Origin: Procambarus clarkii
Lineage: Eukaryota > Arthropoda > Malacostraca > Decapoda > Cambaridae
Length of the DNA: 64,000 nucleotides
Reading direction: 5' to 3'
NCBI RefSeq assembly: GCF_040958095.1
Contig: NC_091193.1
Span: 24,821,401-24,885,400, forward strand
Numbering within the stretch: the first letter of the stretch is position 1; the number at the start of each line of letters is the position of its first letter. This document shows, piece by piece, positions 53,118 through 63,111 of this stretch. A model generated the notes under the pieces. That model was not told the origin of the DNA. It saw only the letters and a list, made by a program, of their open reading frames with translations, and searched no databases. The position numbers and the translations under genes are program-made.

Positions 53118-53587
53118 ATTGTAATTTTAGTGAATTTTTAATAAGTAATATTTTGACAATAAACATTTATTATGGACACATTACTGACACATGTATTACA
53201 GTTCCATGGAACATTATGAACGTTCTACTGTATACATATTGTAAAGGACACAAATGTGCATCATATACGATAAAAAAAAATAAAACCACATTAGAAATAC
53301 ATAGAACAAATAATTGAAAATATATTTGTGGCAACTTGCAGTGCTTGAATGGCCTGCGCGAACGCTTCTGGGAGCTTGACGCACGGGCATCCAGTCTCTG
53401 ATGACGTCACAGCGCACCTTTTCCACGTCCTCACAGTCAGAGTAAGTGGAATTTGGTATTTATTTTTACATAGACATGTTCAGGGAAGGGAATTCACCAT
53501 TTTACGAAGAAAATAGAATTTTTGGTAACACTATTTCATGCGCACAGGGGGAATTTTACAATAAACTCAGTGCAGCATGGTGGTTAA
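53118..53587 (+). mobile_element. 3' end of a piggyBac-type element (CACCGTGCTG family)
   Basis: The right end reads CAGCATGGTGGTTAA (TTAA at 53584-53587) and the block is the inverse of 57959-58440, e.g. GGAACATTATGAACGTTCTA and TATTTATTTTTACATAGACA. It interrupts Tigger copy T2 just at its transposase N-terminus. The left part is cut by the LINE. Confidence 0.8.
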
Positions 53588-54771
53588 GGCAAGCAGGGGA
53601 TGGTTTGACAAATTTATAAAAAGAAGTGGTATTCATAGTGTTGTGAGGCATGGGGAGGCTGCCCGCTCAGACAAACCAGCGGCTGATAGATTTATTGAAG
53701 AATTTAAAGATTTTATAGAGGCTGAGGGATACCTATCGCAACAAGTGTTTAATTGTGATGAGAAAGGACTGTTCTGGAAAAGATTGCCTAAGAGGACATA
53801 CATTACCCAGGAGGAGAAATCATTGCCCGGACACAAGCCTATGAAAGATAGGTTTACTCGTGCTGTGTGGTAATGCGAGTGGCGATTTGAAAATTAAACC
53901 CTTGTTTGTGTATCATTCTGAAAATCTAAGGGTTTTCAAAAAATATAATGTGCAGAAAAGTCAAATGTGTGTGATATGGAGGGCTAATAGTAAGGCATGG
54001 GTGACAAGGCTATTTTTTACGGAGTGGTTGAATGAGGTAGTGTGCCCTGCCATACAAAAATATCTGCAGGAGAAAAGTTTGCCACTCAAGACCCTGCTTC
54101 TCCTCGACAATGCTCCTGCTCATCCTCCAGGCTTGGAAGATGCATTGTTGAACAGATACTGTAATTTTCTCACAGTAAAGTTCCTCCCTCCTAGCACCAC
54201 TCCTCTAATTCATCTAATGGACCAGAAAATCATAGCCAATTTCAAAAAACTTTATGAAAGTGCACTTTTCCAGAAATGTTTTTCAAGTGACTGAAGCCAC
54301 AAACCTTACCCCTCAAAGAGTTCTGGAAAAACCATTTTAACATTTGTAGTGCTTTAAAACTCATTGACAAAGCCTGGCAAGAAGTGACTCAAAGAACCCT
54401 GATCTCTGGCTGGAGAAAATTGTGGCCTGAATGTGTTTCAGAACTAGACTTTGAGGGGTTTGGGCCTGCAAATGAAATGCCAATTGTTGAGGAAATTGTT
54501 ACTTTGGGCCGGAAAATGGGCTTGGAGGTGGATGGTGCTGATGTGGAGGAGTTGGTGGAAGAACACAATGAAGAACTGACCACCGAAGAACTCCAAGCAC
54601 TTCAAAAGGAGCAGCAACAAGAGGCAGCTGAGAATATTTCTTCAGGGGAGGAGGAGGAGGCAGTAGAGAACGTCCCTTCCTCAACAATTAGGAAGTGGTG
54701 TAGGCAATGGGAAGAAATGCAAACTTTTGTTGAAACGACTCACCCAGAGAAAGCTATAGTAGGCCGTTGCA
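53588..54771 (+). pseudogene. Tigger transposase (DDE_1), copy T2
   Basis: Frames give SRGWFDKFIKRSGIHSVVRH (Tc5-type HTH), FNCDEKGLFWKRLPKRTYIT (first catalytic Asp), NASGDLKIKPLFVYHSENLR, KAWVTRLFFTEWLNEVVCPA, LLLLDNAPAHPPGLED (second catalytic Asp), FLPPSTTPLIHLMDQKIIAN (third Asp), SGWRKLWPECV and an acidic tail. Frameshifts near 53860 and 54290. The order matches Tigger/pogo transposases with an HTH pair, a DDE domain and a C-terminal acidic region. The first HTH (pipsqueak type) is absent, being cut at 53587. Confidence 0.9.
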
Positions 54772-56695
54772 TTAACCCTTAAAATGCGCATCACATCATA
54801 TGATGTATTGGAGTATTACGCAAGATTTAAACGACCCACGGATACATGGGGTTCACCTTGCCTTCATCGGGGCTTTTGTAAACAGATGCCATTTTTTTTT
54901 TAATCGTGGGCTAAATTCCCAGGTGTGAGGGCCTCAGTATTGAGTGAGCCACCAAGCCTGACGCACGCAGCATGAGCTCACAGCACTGCTGTTCAGCTTG
55001 TGACCACAACATTGCCTAAAAATGCCATAATATATATGTTCATGCTATTATTTAGCCATGATAGTATTACAGAAGACCCCTGACTGTGATAAAAATGCCC
55101 AGGATTCTGATAATAGCAGGATTGTTGTGATAATTAGCGCTGTGGGAGGAGTAATCTTAGTGGGGAGGGAGGTAGCATTGTCTGCTGACTCTGTGTGACC
55201 ACCTTTTACTGTCTGGACTCACTATACCAGCTTAGTTGTTCGCTATGGTGAACAAAACATGCGATACTTATATATAACGTCTGTATATAGTGAATAAAAA
55301 CAAAAACAGTATTGTGGGAGGAGAATGGTGGCAAGTCAGGTGAGGTGAGGGAGGAAGTGGCAGCCAGTGGCGGTCTGCCACTGGCTGCCATTGCCACTGC
55401 CACTCAGCATACCAACTTAGTGGTTCGTTACGGTGAACACGAATGTAGATACTTATATATAACGTGTATATATAGTATAACAACAGCAAAAGGAGTGTGG
55501 GGGAGAAGCCATTTAGGTGAGGGAGGTGGCGACATCTGCATGATTTATCATACTGGGTAGGGGTGGCCACTATGCTCTTTTGGCACTATACTGGCTTAGT
55601 TGAACAGTTATGGTGAACAAAACATGTAAATACTTATATATAATGTGTGTGTGTATAGTGTAATAACACCACAAACAGTATTGTTAGGGGTGAAATTTTA
55701 GTGAGTCTGACCTTGAATGTGTGTGAGGGAGGCAGCCGCCAGTTGACTGTGTGTAGCGACGTCTCTTAGTGCCTGAACTAACTATATCAGCTTAGTTGTA
55801 CAGTTGTGGTGAACATAACATGTAGATACTTATATATAATGTCTGTATATAGTGAATAAAAGCAAAAACAGTATTGTAGGAGGAGAATGTGGGTGAGTCA
55901 GGTGAGGTGAGGGAGGAAGGAAGTGGCAGCCAGTGGCGGGCTGCTACTGGCTGCCATTGACACTGGCACTCAGCATGCCAACTTAGTGGTTCGTTACAGT
56001 GAACATGAATGTAGATACAGTACGTACTTATATATAAGGTCTGTATATAGTGAATACAAGCAAAAACAGTATGGTGGGTGGAGAATGTGGGCAAGTGAGG
56101 TGTTGAGGGAGTGAGTGGCAGCGAGTGGCCGACTGGTGTGTGGCAGTCACTCCTCGTTGCTTTTCTGACTCGTAATACCAACTTAGTGGTTCGTTATGGT
56201 GAACAAAACATGTAGATACTTATATATAACCTGTGTATATAGTGTAATAACCGACAAAGTATTTGTTCACTGTTTGATGAACATAATAATTGAATCAACA
56301 ATATGCACACCATAATTTTTAGTACAGCGTTGATTCACACATTTTATTATACAGTATAAATATATCACACTACATACTATTGAATAATATTACAGCAAAA
56401 AACTATGAAAAATCAATTAGAGACATTTAAATAATTAGGTAATTATCTCTGTGGCCACTCCTGCCTGACAGCTGGAGAGCAACAGACCGCCTGGGACGCA
56501 CGCTGAGTCAGTGCCTGTTTTTTGCCAGACTTCCCCGCCCTATAGCGGGCAATATATGCCACTTACAATTTTTTAATTATTTTTCCCATGATCAGAGAAC
56601 ACAAATTAACAGGTTTAAAAGAAAAAATATTTATTTTTTTGGTATGTGCTTGTGAGTGACAAATGCTAATTAGCCCTGAGCAACACAAGGATTAA
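54772..56695. mobile_element. TTAA-flanked non-autonomous piggyBac-type element X2
   Basis: TTAA at 54772-54775 and 56692-56695; body begins CCCTTAAAATGCGCATCACA and ends GCAACACAAGGA. The empty site is read in Tigger copy T3 (GCCTTAATCTTTTC, 60954). The palindrome seen twice in X1 is present once, in the form CACATCATATGATGT. About six ~230-base tandem units occupy 55040-56270. It is longer than X1 because it has more units. Confidence 0.9.
55040..56270 (+). repeat. Tandem ~230-base units inside element X2
   Basis: Units with GTTCGCTATGGTGAAC, GATACTTATATATAACG, TGTATATAGTGAATA and AACAGTATTGTGGGAGGAGA phrases. The GGCAGCCAGTGGCGG phrase occurs in two units (55350 and 55925), marking a duplication of larger size. 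Confidence 0.75.
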
Positions 56696-56862
56696 CCTTT
56701 TCAGTGACAATGTGATGCCTCACTACAGACAAGTGTTGCAAAGAAGGGGAAAAACACTCATCAATGGATCGTTTTGTACTGAGAAAATCAAGCAGTGAGC
56801 CACAACCAGGACCTAGTGGTATGCAGGCAAAACATGCCAGAGAGTGCACCCCAGAGAGGTAA
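56696..56862 (+). pseudogene. Tigger T2 transposase tail after X2
   Basis: Encodes SDNVMPHYRQVLQRRGKTLI-like residues in broken frame, then SMDRFVLRKSSSEPQPGPSG. It lines up with 60968-61110 in T3 and with residues 66-110 of the deletion derivative at 6437. Confidence 0.8.
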
Positions 56863-57523
56863 TTACCTAAGTGTAGTTACAGGATGAGAGCTACGCTCGT
56901 GGTGTCCCGTCTTCCCAGCACTCTTTGTCATAACGCTTTGAAACTACTGACGGTCTTGGCCTCCACCACCTTCTCACCTAACTTGTTCCAACCGTCTACC
57001 ACTCTGTTTGTGAAAGTGAATTTTCTTATATTTCTTCGGCATCTGTGTTTAGCTAGTTTAAATCTATGACCTCTTGTTCTTAAAGTTCCAGGTCTCAGGA
57101 AATCTTCCCTATCAATTTTATCAATTCCTGTTACTGTTTTGTATGTAGTGATCATATCACCGCTTTTTCTTCTGTCTTTTAGTTTTGGCATATTAATGCC
57201 TCTAACCTCTCCTCGTAGCTCTTGCCCTTCAGTTCTGGGAGCCACTTAGTAGCATGTCTTTGCACCTTTTCCAGTTTGTTGATGTGCTTCTTAAGATATG
57301 GGCACCACACATATTCTAGCTTTGGCCTAACAAAAGTCGTGAACAATTTCTTTAGTGTATCGCCATCCATGTATTTAAAAGCAATTCTGAAGTTAGAAAG
57401 TGTGGCATAGGCTCCTCGCACAATATTCTTTATGTGGTCCTCAGGTGATAGTTTTCTATCTAGAACCACCCCTAGATCTCTTTCTTTATCAGAATTCTTT
57501 AAAGATTTCTCACATAATATATA
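56862..57523 (-). mobile_element. CR1-like LINE 3' fragment in Tigger T2
   Basis: Begins with the inverted tail GTAATTACCTAAGTGTAGTT and encodes on the minus strand CEKSLKNSDKERDLGVVLD, HIKNIVRGAYATLSNFRIAF, RPKLEYVWCPYLKKHI (with four residues missing relative to other copies) and HATKWLPELKGKSYEERLEA, then FLRPGTLRTRGHRFKLAKHR. It ends at 57523 at a hairpin-bearing end of a DNA element. Confidence 0.85.
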
Positions 57524-57600
57524 GCTCCGGCTAGTGCGAACTAGCCGGAGATTCGTTGAATCAGGGTACGTTGAATCGAGGTTGTACTGTACTGTAGTGT
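57524..57600. mobile_element. End of an unidentified DNA transposon with a perfect hairpin
   Basis: CTCCGGCTAGT, GCGA, ACTAGCCGGAG at 57524-57549 is a perfect 11-base-pair hairpin. It is followed by two GTTGAATC-type repeats (CGTTGAATCAGG, CGTTGAATCGAGG) ending TTGTACTGTA, like a mariner/Tigger-type terminus. The opposite end was not found. Confidence 0.5.
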
Positions 57601-57958
57601 GCACAGCTGTCTGTTCTACAATCCTTTTAGAATAGATTTTTCATAAACCCTAAACGTTTGGAGTTATAAATTTTTTTGTCTAAATTTGGCGCATACAGTA
57701 TTTCAAAAAGAGACATTGATGATTTTTTTTACAATAATCTAAACTGAAAACCTATAATCTAAATTTATGAATATGATGATCATATTCTATTCTGAGAGCA
57801 TAACAACCCCAAATGAACAATTGGTGATATTTTATATTTTTGCAGCCGATTTGAAAATCCAAAGTTTTTAAACTATCACACTCCTTTGCCTCCGCCTGTC
57901 GTCACTCATTTTTCTTTTGAGTCGCCTCGGGTGACGAGGTCCGGTCCGGAGTCGCTCA
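57601..57958. other. Unassigned AT-rich DNA
   Basis: Nothing recognised except a GTCGCCTCGGGTGACGAGG inverted word near 57921, close to the next TTAA element. Confidence 0.35.
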
Positions 57959-58940
57959 TTAACCACCGTGCTGTGCGGAGTTTATTGAGAAATTCCCCCG
58001 GGTGCGCATGAAATGAAGTGTTCCCAAAAAATTCTTTTTTCTTTGTAAAATGATAAATTCCCTTCCCTGAACATGTCTATGTAAAAATAAATACCAAATT
58101 CCACTTACTTTGGTTGTAGGGACATGGACAAGGTGCGCTGTAACGTCATCAGGGCATGGTCGCCCGTGCGTGACTCGCCCAGACACGGTCGTGCGGGCCA
58201 TTCAAGCACCGGGTGTTGCCACAAATATATTTTCAATTATTTCTTTTATGTATTTCCAATGCAGTTTTATTTTTTTTTGTTATCGTATATGATGCATATT
58301 TGTGTCCTTTACAATACGTATACAGTAAAACGTTCATAATGTTCCATGGAACTGTGATACATGTGTCAGTAATGTGTCCACAATAAATGTTCATTGTCGC
58401 AATATTACCTGTTAAAAATTCATTAAAATTACAATATGTACAGTTTCACACACTATTTACACAGTAACACACTGTATTACACACTCAGTACTTCAGAAGC
58501 GAGTAATAATCAACGAAGTAGCCCATGGTACACAGCGCGACTTCGCTCTCAGTGCACCAGGTACAGATAAATTTTCGCTTCCTGTTTCTTCATTCTGTGT
58601 GCTGGCAAATAACGCACTCGCGTACACCCTTGGCTTTAGTACTTGTAGGTTGTATGTAAACAAGCTTGTAAAGCATAAGGTAGTATTGAAAAGATTATAG
58701 GAAAAGATCAATTTGTAAGGTAGTCTTGAAAAAATCGCTTTGTATGGTTCCATACAGGAAGAGATTCAGCTTGCCTCAAGAGTGTCCGTCAGTCAGGAAG
58801 AGATTCAGCTAGCCTCAAGAGTGTCCGTCAGTTGGGAAGAGATTCAGGTATTCTTGAAAATATCTATGGAAAACACCACCATGAAAGCCACTAACACTGT
58901 TAGTGGCTTGTTAGAACGGGTTAGTTAGAACGGGTTGCAG
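57959..58940 (-). mobile_element. piggyBac element remnant (3' end with cysteine-rich domain)
   Basis: TTAA at 57959-57962, then CCACCGTGCTGTGCGGAG. On the minus strand a piggyBac C-terminal cysteine-rich domain lies at about 58493-58640, followed by a ~500-base 3' region to the TTAA. Copies at 53118 (3' part only) and 61567 support the boundaries. The direct repeat GAAGAGATTCAGCTTGCCTC occurs two to three times at 58759-58850. Confidence 0.75.
58493..58640 (-). pseudogene. piggyBac transposase cysteine-rich domain remnant
   Basis: One minus-strand frame reads KGVRECVICQHTE, a stop, RNRKRKFICTWC, ESEVALCTMGYFVDYYSLLK and stop. The C-x2-C, C-x2-C, ALC pattern followed by an aromatic-D-Y-Y-S-L end is that of the C-terminal DNA-binding domain of piggyBac/PGBD4-type transposases. 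The copy at 61780 is the same and lacks the internal stop. It is a different family from P1 by sequence. Confidence 0.7.
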
Positions 58941-58944
58941 GTGT

Positions 58945-59385
58945 GCCAATTGGTACTTGTTCACGGGTAACTTGGCCGACTTTAGGCTTTGCTGTGGGGA
59001 GTCATGCCGGACTTTTAGACATTATATGCATATACCCTTGTAGAGAATTCTATTGTGAACACAATGATACCAAAACGAATGACGTAGCATAAGAAATAAG
59101 GTGAGAAAACTGAAACGAGTATACACATTTTACTGATTTTGCATGCTCACGGGTAACTTTGCCGACTTTAGGCTTTGCTGTGGGGAGTCACAGCAGGCTT
59201 TTGGACCTTATATGCATATACCCATGTAGGGAATTCTATTGCAAACACAATGATACCAAAATGAATGATGTAGCACGAGAATTAAGGTGAGAAAACTGAA
59301 ACGAGTACCTGTAGACACTTTTTGGTGTCGCCGCATGCTCACCTGCACCGAAGCACATCATTTCTGCGGCGCGTGATAGTATTAA
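58945..59385. mobile_element. piggyBac-type tandem-unit MITE
   Basis: Two units with CTTTAGGCTTTGCTGTGGGG, TTATATGCATATACCC and AATTCTATTGTGAACACAAT; right end GCGTGATAGTATTAA with TTAA at 59382-59385. It belongs with 35418 and 42435. The left end is unclear. Confidence 0.65.
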
Positions 59386-59574
59386 GAGTTAATATTCAAT
59401 TTTTTAATTATTTTTTATTTTCTTATTTTTCATGTTACGTTTGTGATCATTTACACAAAGCTGTAGGATTTACTAGTAGATTATACACAAAAAATTTTAA
59501 AGCATTTGAGCAAGTTTGAGAAATTGAACTTATGGTGGCATCAGGTCCTGTCGTATATGTATGCCATGCGCAGT

Positions 59575-59837
59575 TTAACCACTGAACTGCGCAACACACC
59601 TGCAGGTGCTCGACGGGGGGTGTGCCATGTGCCTCCGGGACCTTATAATTTTAGCGTATGATTCAAAACTCCCACAGCTACATGGGGTTCACATCAGCTT
59701 CCTCAGGGCTCTTGTAAACAGACGCCATTTAAAAAAAAAAATCATGGGCAACATTCCTGGGTGTGAGAGCCTCAGTAATGAGTGAGCAACCAAGGCTGGT
59801 GTACGCAGCATGAGCTCACAGCACTGCTGTGAGCTCA
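59575..59837 (+). mobile_element. Fragment of a TTAA element of the X family
   Basis: Starts at TTAA (59575-59578) with CCACTGAACTGCGCAAC and the palindrome CACCTGCAGGTG, then CTACATGGGGTTCACATC, CTCTTGTAAACAGACGCC and GCAGCATGAGCTCACAG as in X1 (30880-31020) and X2. It ends in a perfect palindrome where Tigger T3 begins. Confidence 0.7.
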
Positions 59838-59841
59838 TGCT
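59807..59841. repeat. 35-bp perfect palindrome at an element junction
   Basis: AGCATGAGCTCACAGCA, a single C, then TGCTGTGAGCTCATGCT. The left arm is the normal X-family sequence; the right arm is its inverse, placed where X1 and X2 continue with GTTCAGCTTG. A foldback copying event at the border with T3 is likely. Confidence 0.85.
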
Positions 59842-61443
59842 GTGATAGGCGTTCAGCTCGGACAAACCAGTCGCTGAACGATTTATTGACGAATATAAAG
59901 AGTTTGCAGAGGCTGAGGGATACCTACTGCAACAAGTATTTAATTGTGATGAAACAGGACTGCTTTGGAAAAGAATGCCTAAGAGGACATACATTACCAA
60001 GGAGGAAAAATCCTTGCCCGGACACAAGCCTATGAAAGATAGGTTTACGCTTGTGCTGTGTTCAAATGCGAGTGGCGATTTGAAAATTAAACCCTTGCTA
60101 GTGTATCATTCTGAAAATCCAAGGGTTTTCAAACAGTATAAAGTGCAGAAAACTCAAATGTGTGTGATGTGGAAGTCTAATAAAAAAGCATGGGTGACTA
60201 GGCTTATTTTTTCGGAGTGGGTGAATGAAGTGCTTTGCCCTGCCATAGAAAAATATCTGCAGGAGAAACATCTGCCACTCATGCAAGGCCCTGCTTCTCC
60301 TCGACAATGCTCCTGCTCATCCTCCAGGCTTGGAAGATGATTTGTTGCCCAGATACAATAAATTCCTCAGTTAAATTCCTTCCTCCTAACACCACTCCTC
60401 TAATTCAGCTTATGGACCGGAAAATCATAGCAAATTTTAAGCAACTTTATGAAAGGGCACTTTTCCGGAAATGTTTTGAAGTGACTGAAGCCACAAACCT
60501 CACCCTCTAAGAGTTCTGGAAACACCATTTTAACATTTGTAGTGCTTTAAAACTCGTTGACAAAGCCTGGCAAGAAGTGACTCAAAGAACCCTGATCTCT
60601 GGCTGGAGAAAATTGTGGCCTGAATGTGTGACAACTAGACTTTTGAGGGGTTTGAGCCTGTAAATGATGCGCCTATTGTTGAGGAAATTGTTACTCTGGG
60701 CCGGCAAATGGGCTTGGAATTGGATGGTGATGATGTGGAGGAGTTGGTGGAAGAACACAACGAGGAACTGATCACCGACGAACTCTAAGCCCTTCAACAG
60801 GAACAGCAAGACAACGCAGCTGATGATTCTCCAGTGGAGGAGGATGAGGCAGTAGCGAATGTCCCTTCTGGAGAAATTAAGGTGTGTCAGATGTGGGAAG
60901 AGATTCAAACTTTTATTGAAAAGACTCACCCAGAGAAAGCTGTAGTAGGCCGTTGCCTTAATCTTTTCAATGACAATGTGATGCCTTACTACAGAGACAG
61001 CTTGCAAAGAAGGAAAAAGCAAGCGTCCATGGACAGATTTGTTGTGAGAAAATCGAGCAGTGAGCCACAACCAGGACCTAGTGGTACTCAGACAAAATGT
61101 GCCAGGGAGTGCACACCAGAAAGGTCCTCACTGCCTGATGTGATAATGGAAGGGGACTCCCCTTCCAAACAATAACTCCTCTCCTCCTCCCCCTCCTCAC
61201 CATCTTCCATAGGCCTACAGCATTCATCAACAAGGGTAAGTAATAACTTGAACATAGTTTTGTAGGTTTATTTAGATGAATTAGGTATAAAAATTTAGTT
61301 TGATGTGGGGTTTTTGGGGTAGTCAGGAATGGATTAATTCATTTCCCATTATTTCTTATGGGGAAATTAGCTTCGGAATACGAGTTTTCGGAATAAGAGC
61401 TGTCTCCAGGAACGGATTAAACTCTTAAACCGAGGTACCACTG
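59838..61443 (+). mobile_element. Tigger/pogo element T3, 5'-truncated
   Basis: The transposase region starts in the middle of the gene and continues to a right terminal repeat ending CGAGGTACCACTG at 61443, followed by TA. The 3' non-coding part has TTCATTTCCCATTATTTCTT and GGAATACGAG / GGAATAAGAG words similar to 7380-7440. No second insertion disrupts the 3' half, so it shows the intact family layout. Confidence 0.87.
59845..61174 (+). pseudogene. Tigger transposase (DDE_1), copy T3
   Basis: Blocks: QQVFNCDETGLLWKRMPKRT (first catalytic Asp; CDET here), LKIKPLLVYHSENPRVFKQY, WVTRLIFSEWVNEVLCPAIE, a two-base insertion near 60283 shifting the frame before LLLLDNAPAHPPGLED, NTTPLIQLMDRKIIANFKQL (third Asp), a stop in LTL, TLISGWRKLWPECV, the acidic GDDVEELVEEHNEEL, then WEEIQTFIEKTHPEKAVVGR, DNVMPYYRDSLQRRKKQASM, DRFVVRKSSSEPQPGPSGTQ and LPDVIMEGDSPSKQ with TAA. 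At least four lesions. The missing N-terminus (both HTH units) was lost at the palindromic junction. Confidence 0.9.
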
Positions 61444-61566
61444 TATATGCGAATATTCAATAAATAATATTCAGATTGAAAACTGGTTATTATTATTAAC
61501 ATCTTGATTGACAAAATTAATTACAATTTTGCCTAATCTGAGGATTTCAATGTACTGTAATTCTGA

Positions 61567-62150
61567 TTAACCACCGTGCTGCACCGAGTTTATTGTGAAA
61601 TTCCCTGTGCGCATGAAATAAATTGTTCCCCCCAAAAAAATTTTTCTTCGTAAAATGATAAATTCCCTTACTTGAACTTGTCCATAGAAAAATAAATACC
61701 AAATTCCACTTACGTTGGTTGTGGGGACGTGGACACGGTGCGCTGTGACATCATCAGGGCCTTGTCACCCGTGCGTCACTTCGGAAGCGAGTAATAATCA
61801 ACGAAATAGTCCATGGTACACAGTGCGACTTCGCTCTCGTTGCACCAGGAACAGATAGGTTTTCGCTTCCTGTTTCTTCGTTCTGTGTGCTTGCAAATAA
61901 CACTCTCACATACGCCCTTGGCATTAGTACCTGTAGGTGGTATGTAGCCAAGCTTGTAAAACGTAAGGTAGTCTTGAAAAGATTACAGGAAAAGATCAAT
62001 TTGTAAGGTAGTCATGCAAAGCTCGCTTTGTAAGGTCCCACATAGGAAGAGATTCAGCCAGCATCAAAGAGTGTCCGTCAGTCAAAAAGAGATTCAGGTA
62101 TTCCTGAAAATATCTATGGAAAACACCACCATGGAAGCTGCTAACACTGT
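61567..62150 (-). mobile_element. piggyBac element remnant, shorter copy of 57959
   Basis: TTAA at 61567-61570 followed by CCACCGTGCTGCACCGAG. Compared with 57959-58940, about 340 bases are missing between CCGTGCGT and TTCGGAAGCGAG. The far part repeats GGAAGAGATTCAGC and CTATGGAAAACACCACCATG of the other copy. The other terminus is not certain. Confidence 0.75.
61785..61935 (-). pseudogene. piggyBac cysteine-rich domain, undisrupted remnant
   Basis: Minus-strand frame: GTNAKGVCESVICKHTERR, NRKRKPICSWCNESEVALC, TMDYFVDYYSLPK with no stop inside. The Cys pairs (C-x4/2-C, C-x2-C, ALC) match the piggyBac C-terminal domain. Nothing of the catalytic domain is left upstream. Confidence 0.7.
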
Positions 62151-63111
62151 TCATCTATGCTACTTGTATCAGATGCATCATAACTGAAAGCAGAAAACAA
62201 TTCATCTATGTATCATCTAAATAATTTGGAGATAGCATAGGATTGCAAGGGTGACGCTCAGAGCTACAACTGGATACGCTCGCTGTATCGTCCTCATAGG
62301 TGCTTTATCACTTGCATCTGACCTTTGTGTTAGGTCTTTATTGCGCCTAGCTTCACCAATATTATGACCCTTATGCTCTTCAAACAATATGGTTTGAATT
62401 TCACCGACAGAGCGTTATCTTTCAACACCGCGTCGGACAGGTGTTTGGGAGCCAGAGGCGCGTGCACCACCCATGGTTGCTCATTCAGTACTATCCCAGT
62501 CAGCAGCCCTAGGCCATTCTGGGAATTTTTTCCAAGATGGCTGCCTCTCACTGGAGGTCCTAAGTGTCCATTTCATACACAACCAACCTCGTACACATTT
62601 AGAATGGGTACGAAAAAATCGAAGTTTTCCCGGTTGGCGCAGTTTCCCACCGACCGAGAATACTCGGTTGGCGCAGTTAAGTGGTTAAAGTGAGGATAAT
62701 GCTGGTATTCACTGTCACGCAGGACAGAGGGTCATACACAAGACAAAAAGTCTAAACTGCAGGCTGAAGAACATATATATCATGGTTCAAATCAATGTTT
62801 TAATGTATGAATAGGTGAAAACAGCTTTCTATTGTGCACTGCCACACAAGGGCAGGGATGGGTTCATAAGTGATGCAGCTTAGAAGTAATATAAATAAAA
62901 TTGCTCTTCATTCTTTAAAATGGACAGCAAATTTTGGATAAATTGATAGAATGTCATCCAGAACACCTGAGTCAATGAAATAGTTACACAGTTGGCAGTA
63001 CAAGTGGCAAGGAGGTCACGCACATCATCCTGGGTTGTCCTAGAACTGTCAGAATTGTTAACATGAGAAAGGAACTAAAATTACCTTCTATTTACGAAAG
63101 AATAATTCTAC
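62151..63111. other. Mostly unassigned; possible TTAA-type repeat at 62338-62690
   Basis: GGTTGGCGCAGTTTCCCACC and ACTCGGTTGGCGCAGTTAAG near 62630-62685 are direct repeats close to GGTTAA, and resemble CGCCTGGCGCAGCACAG at 43505. The stretch 62338-62690 may thus be a small TTAA-flanked element. Around it there is nothing recognised. Confidence 0.4.

Larger units (their letters stand above)
53588..56862 (+). mobile_element. Tigger/pogo element T2, split by TTAA element X2
   Basis: Transposase coding sequence runs 53588-54771, is interrupted by X2 (54776-56691), and resumes at 56696-56862 with GACAATGTGATGCCTCACTA and the tail EPQPGPSGMQ. The 3' part is cut by a CR1-like LINE (56862). Copy T3 gives the uninterrupted order. 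Confidence 0.87.
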
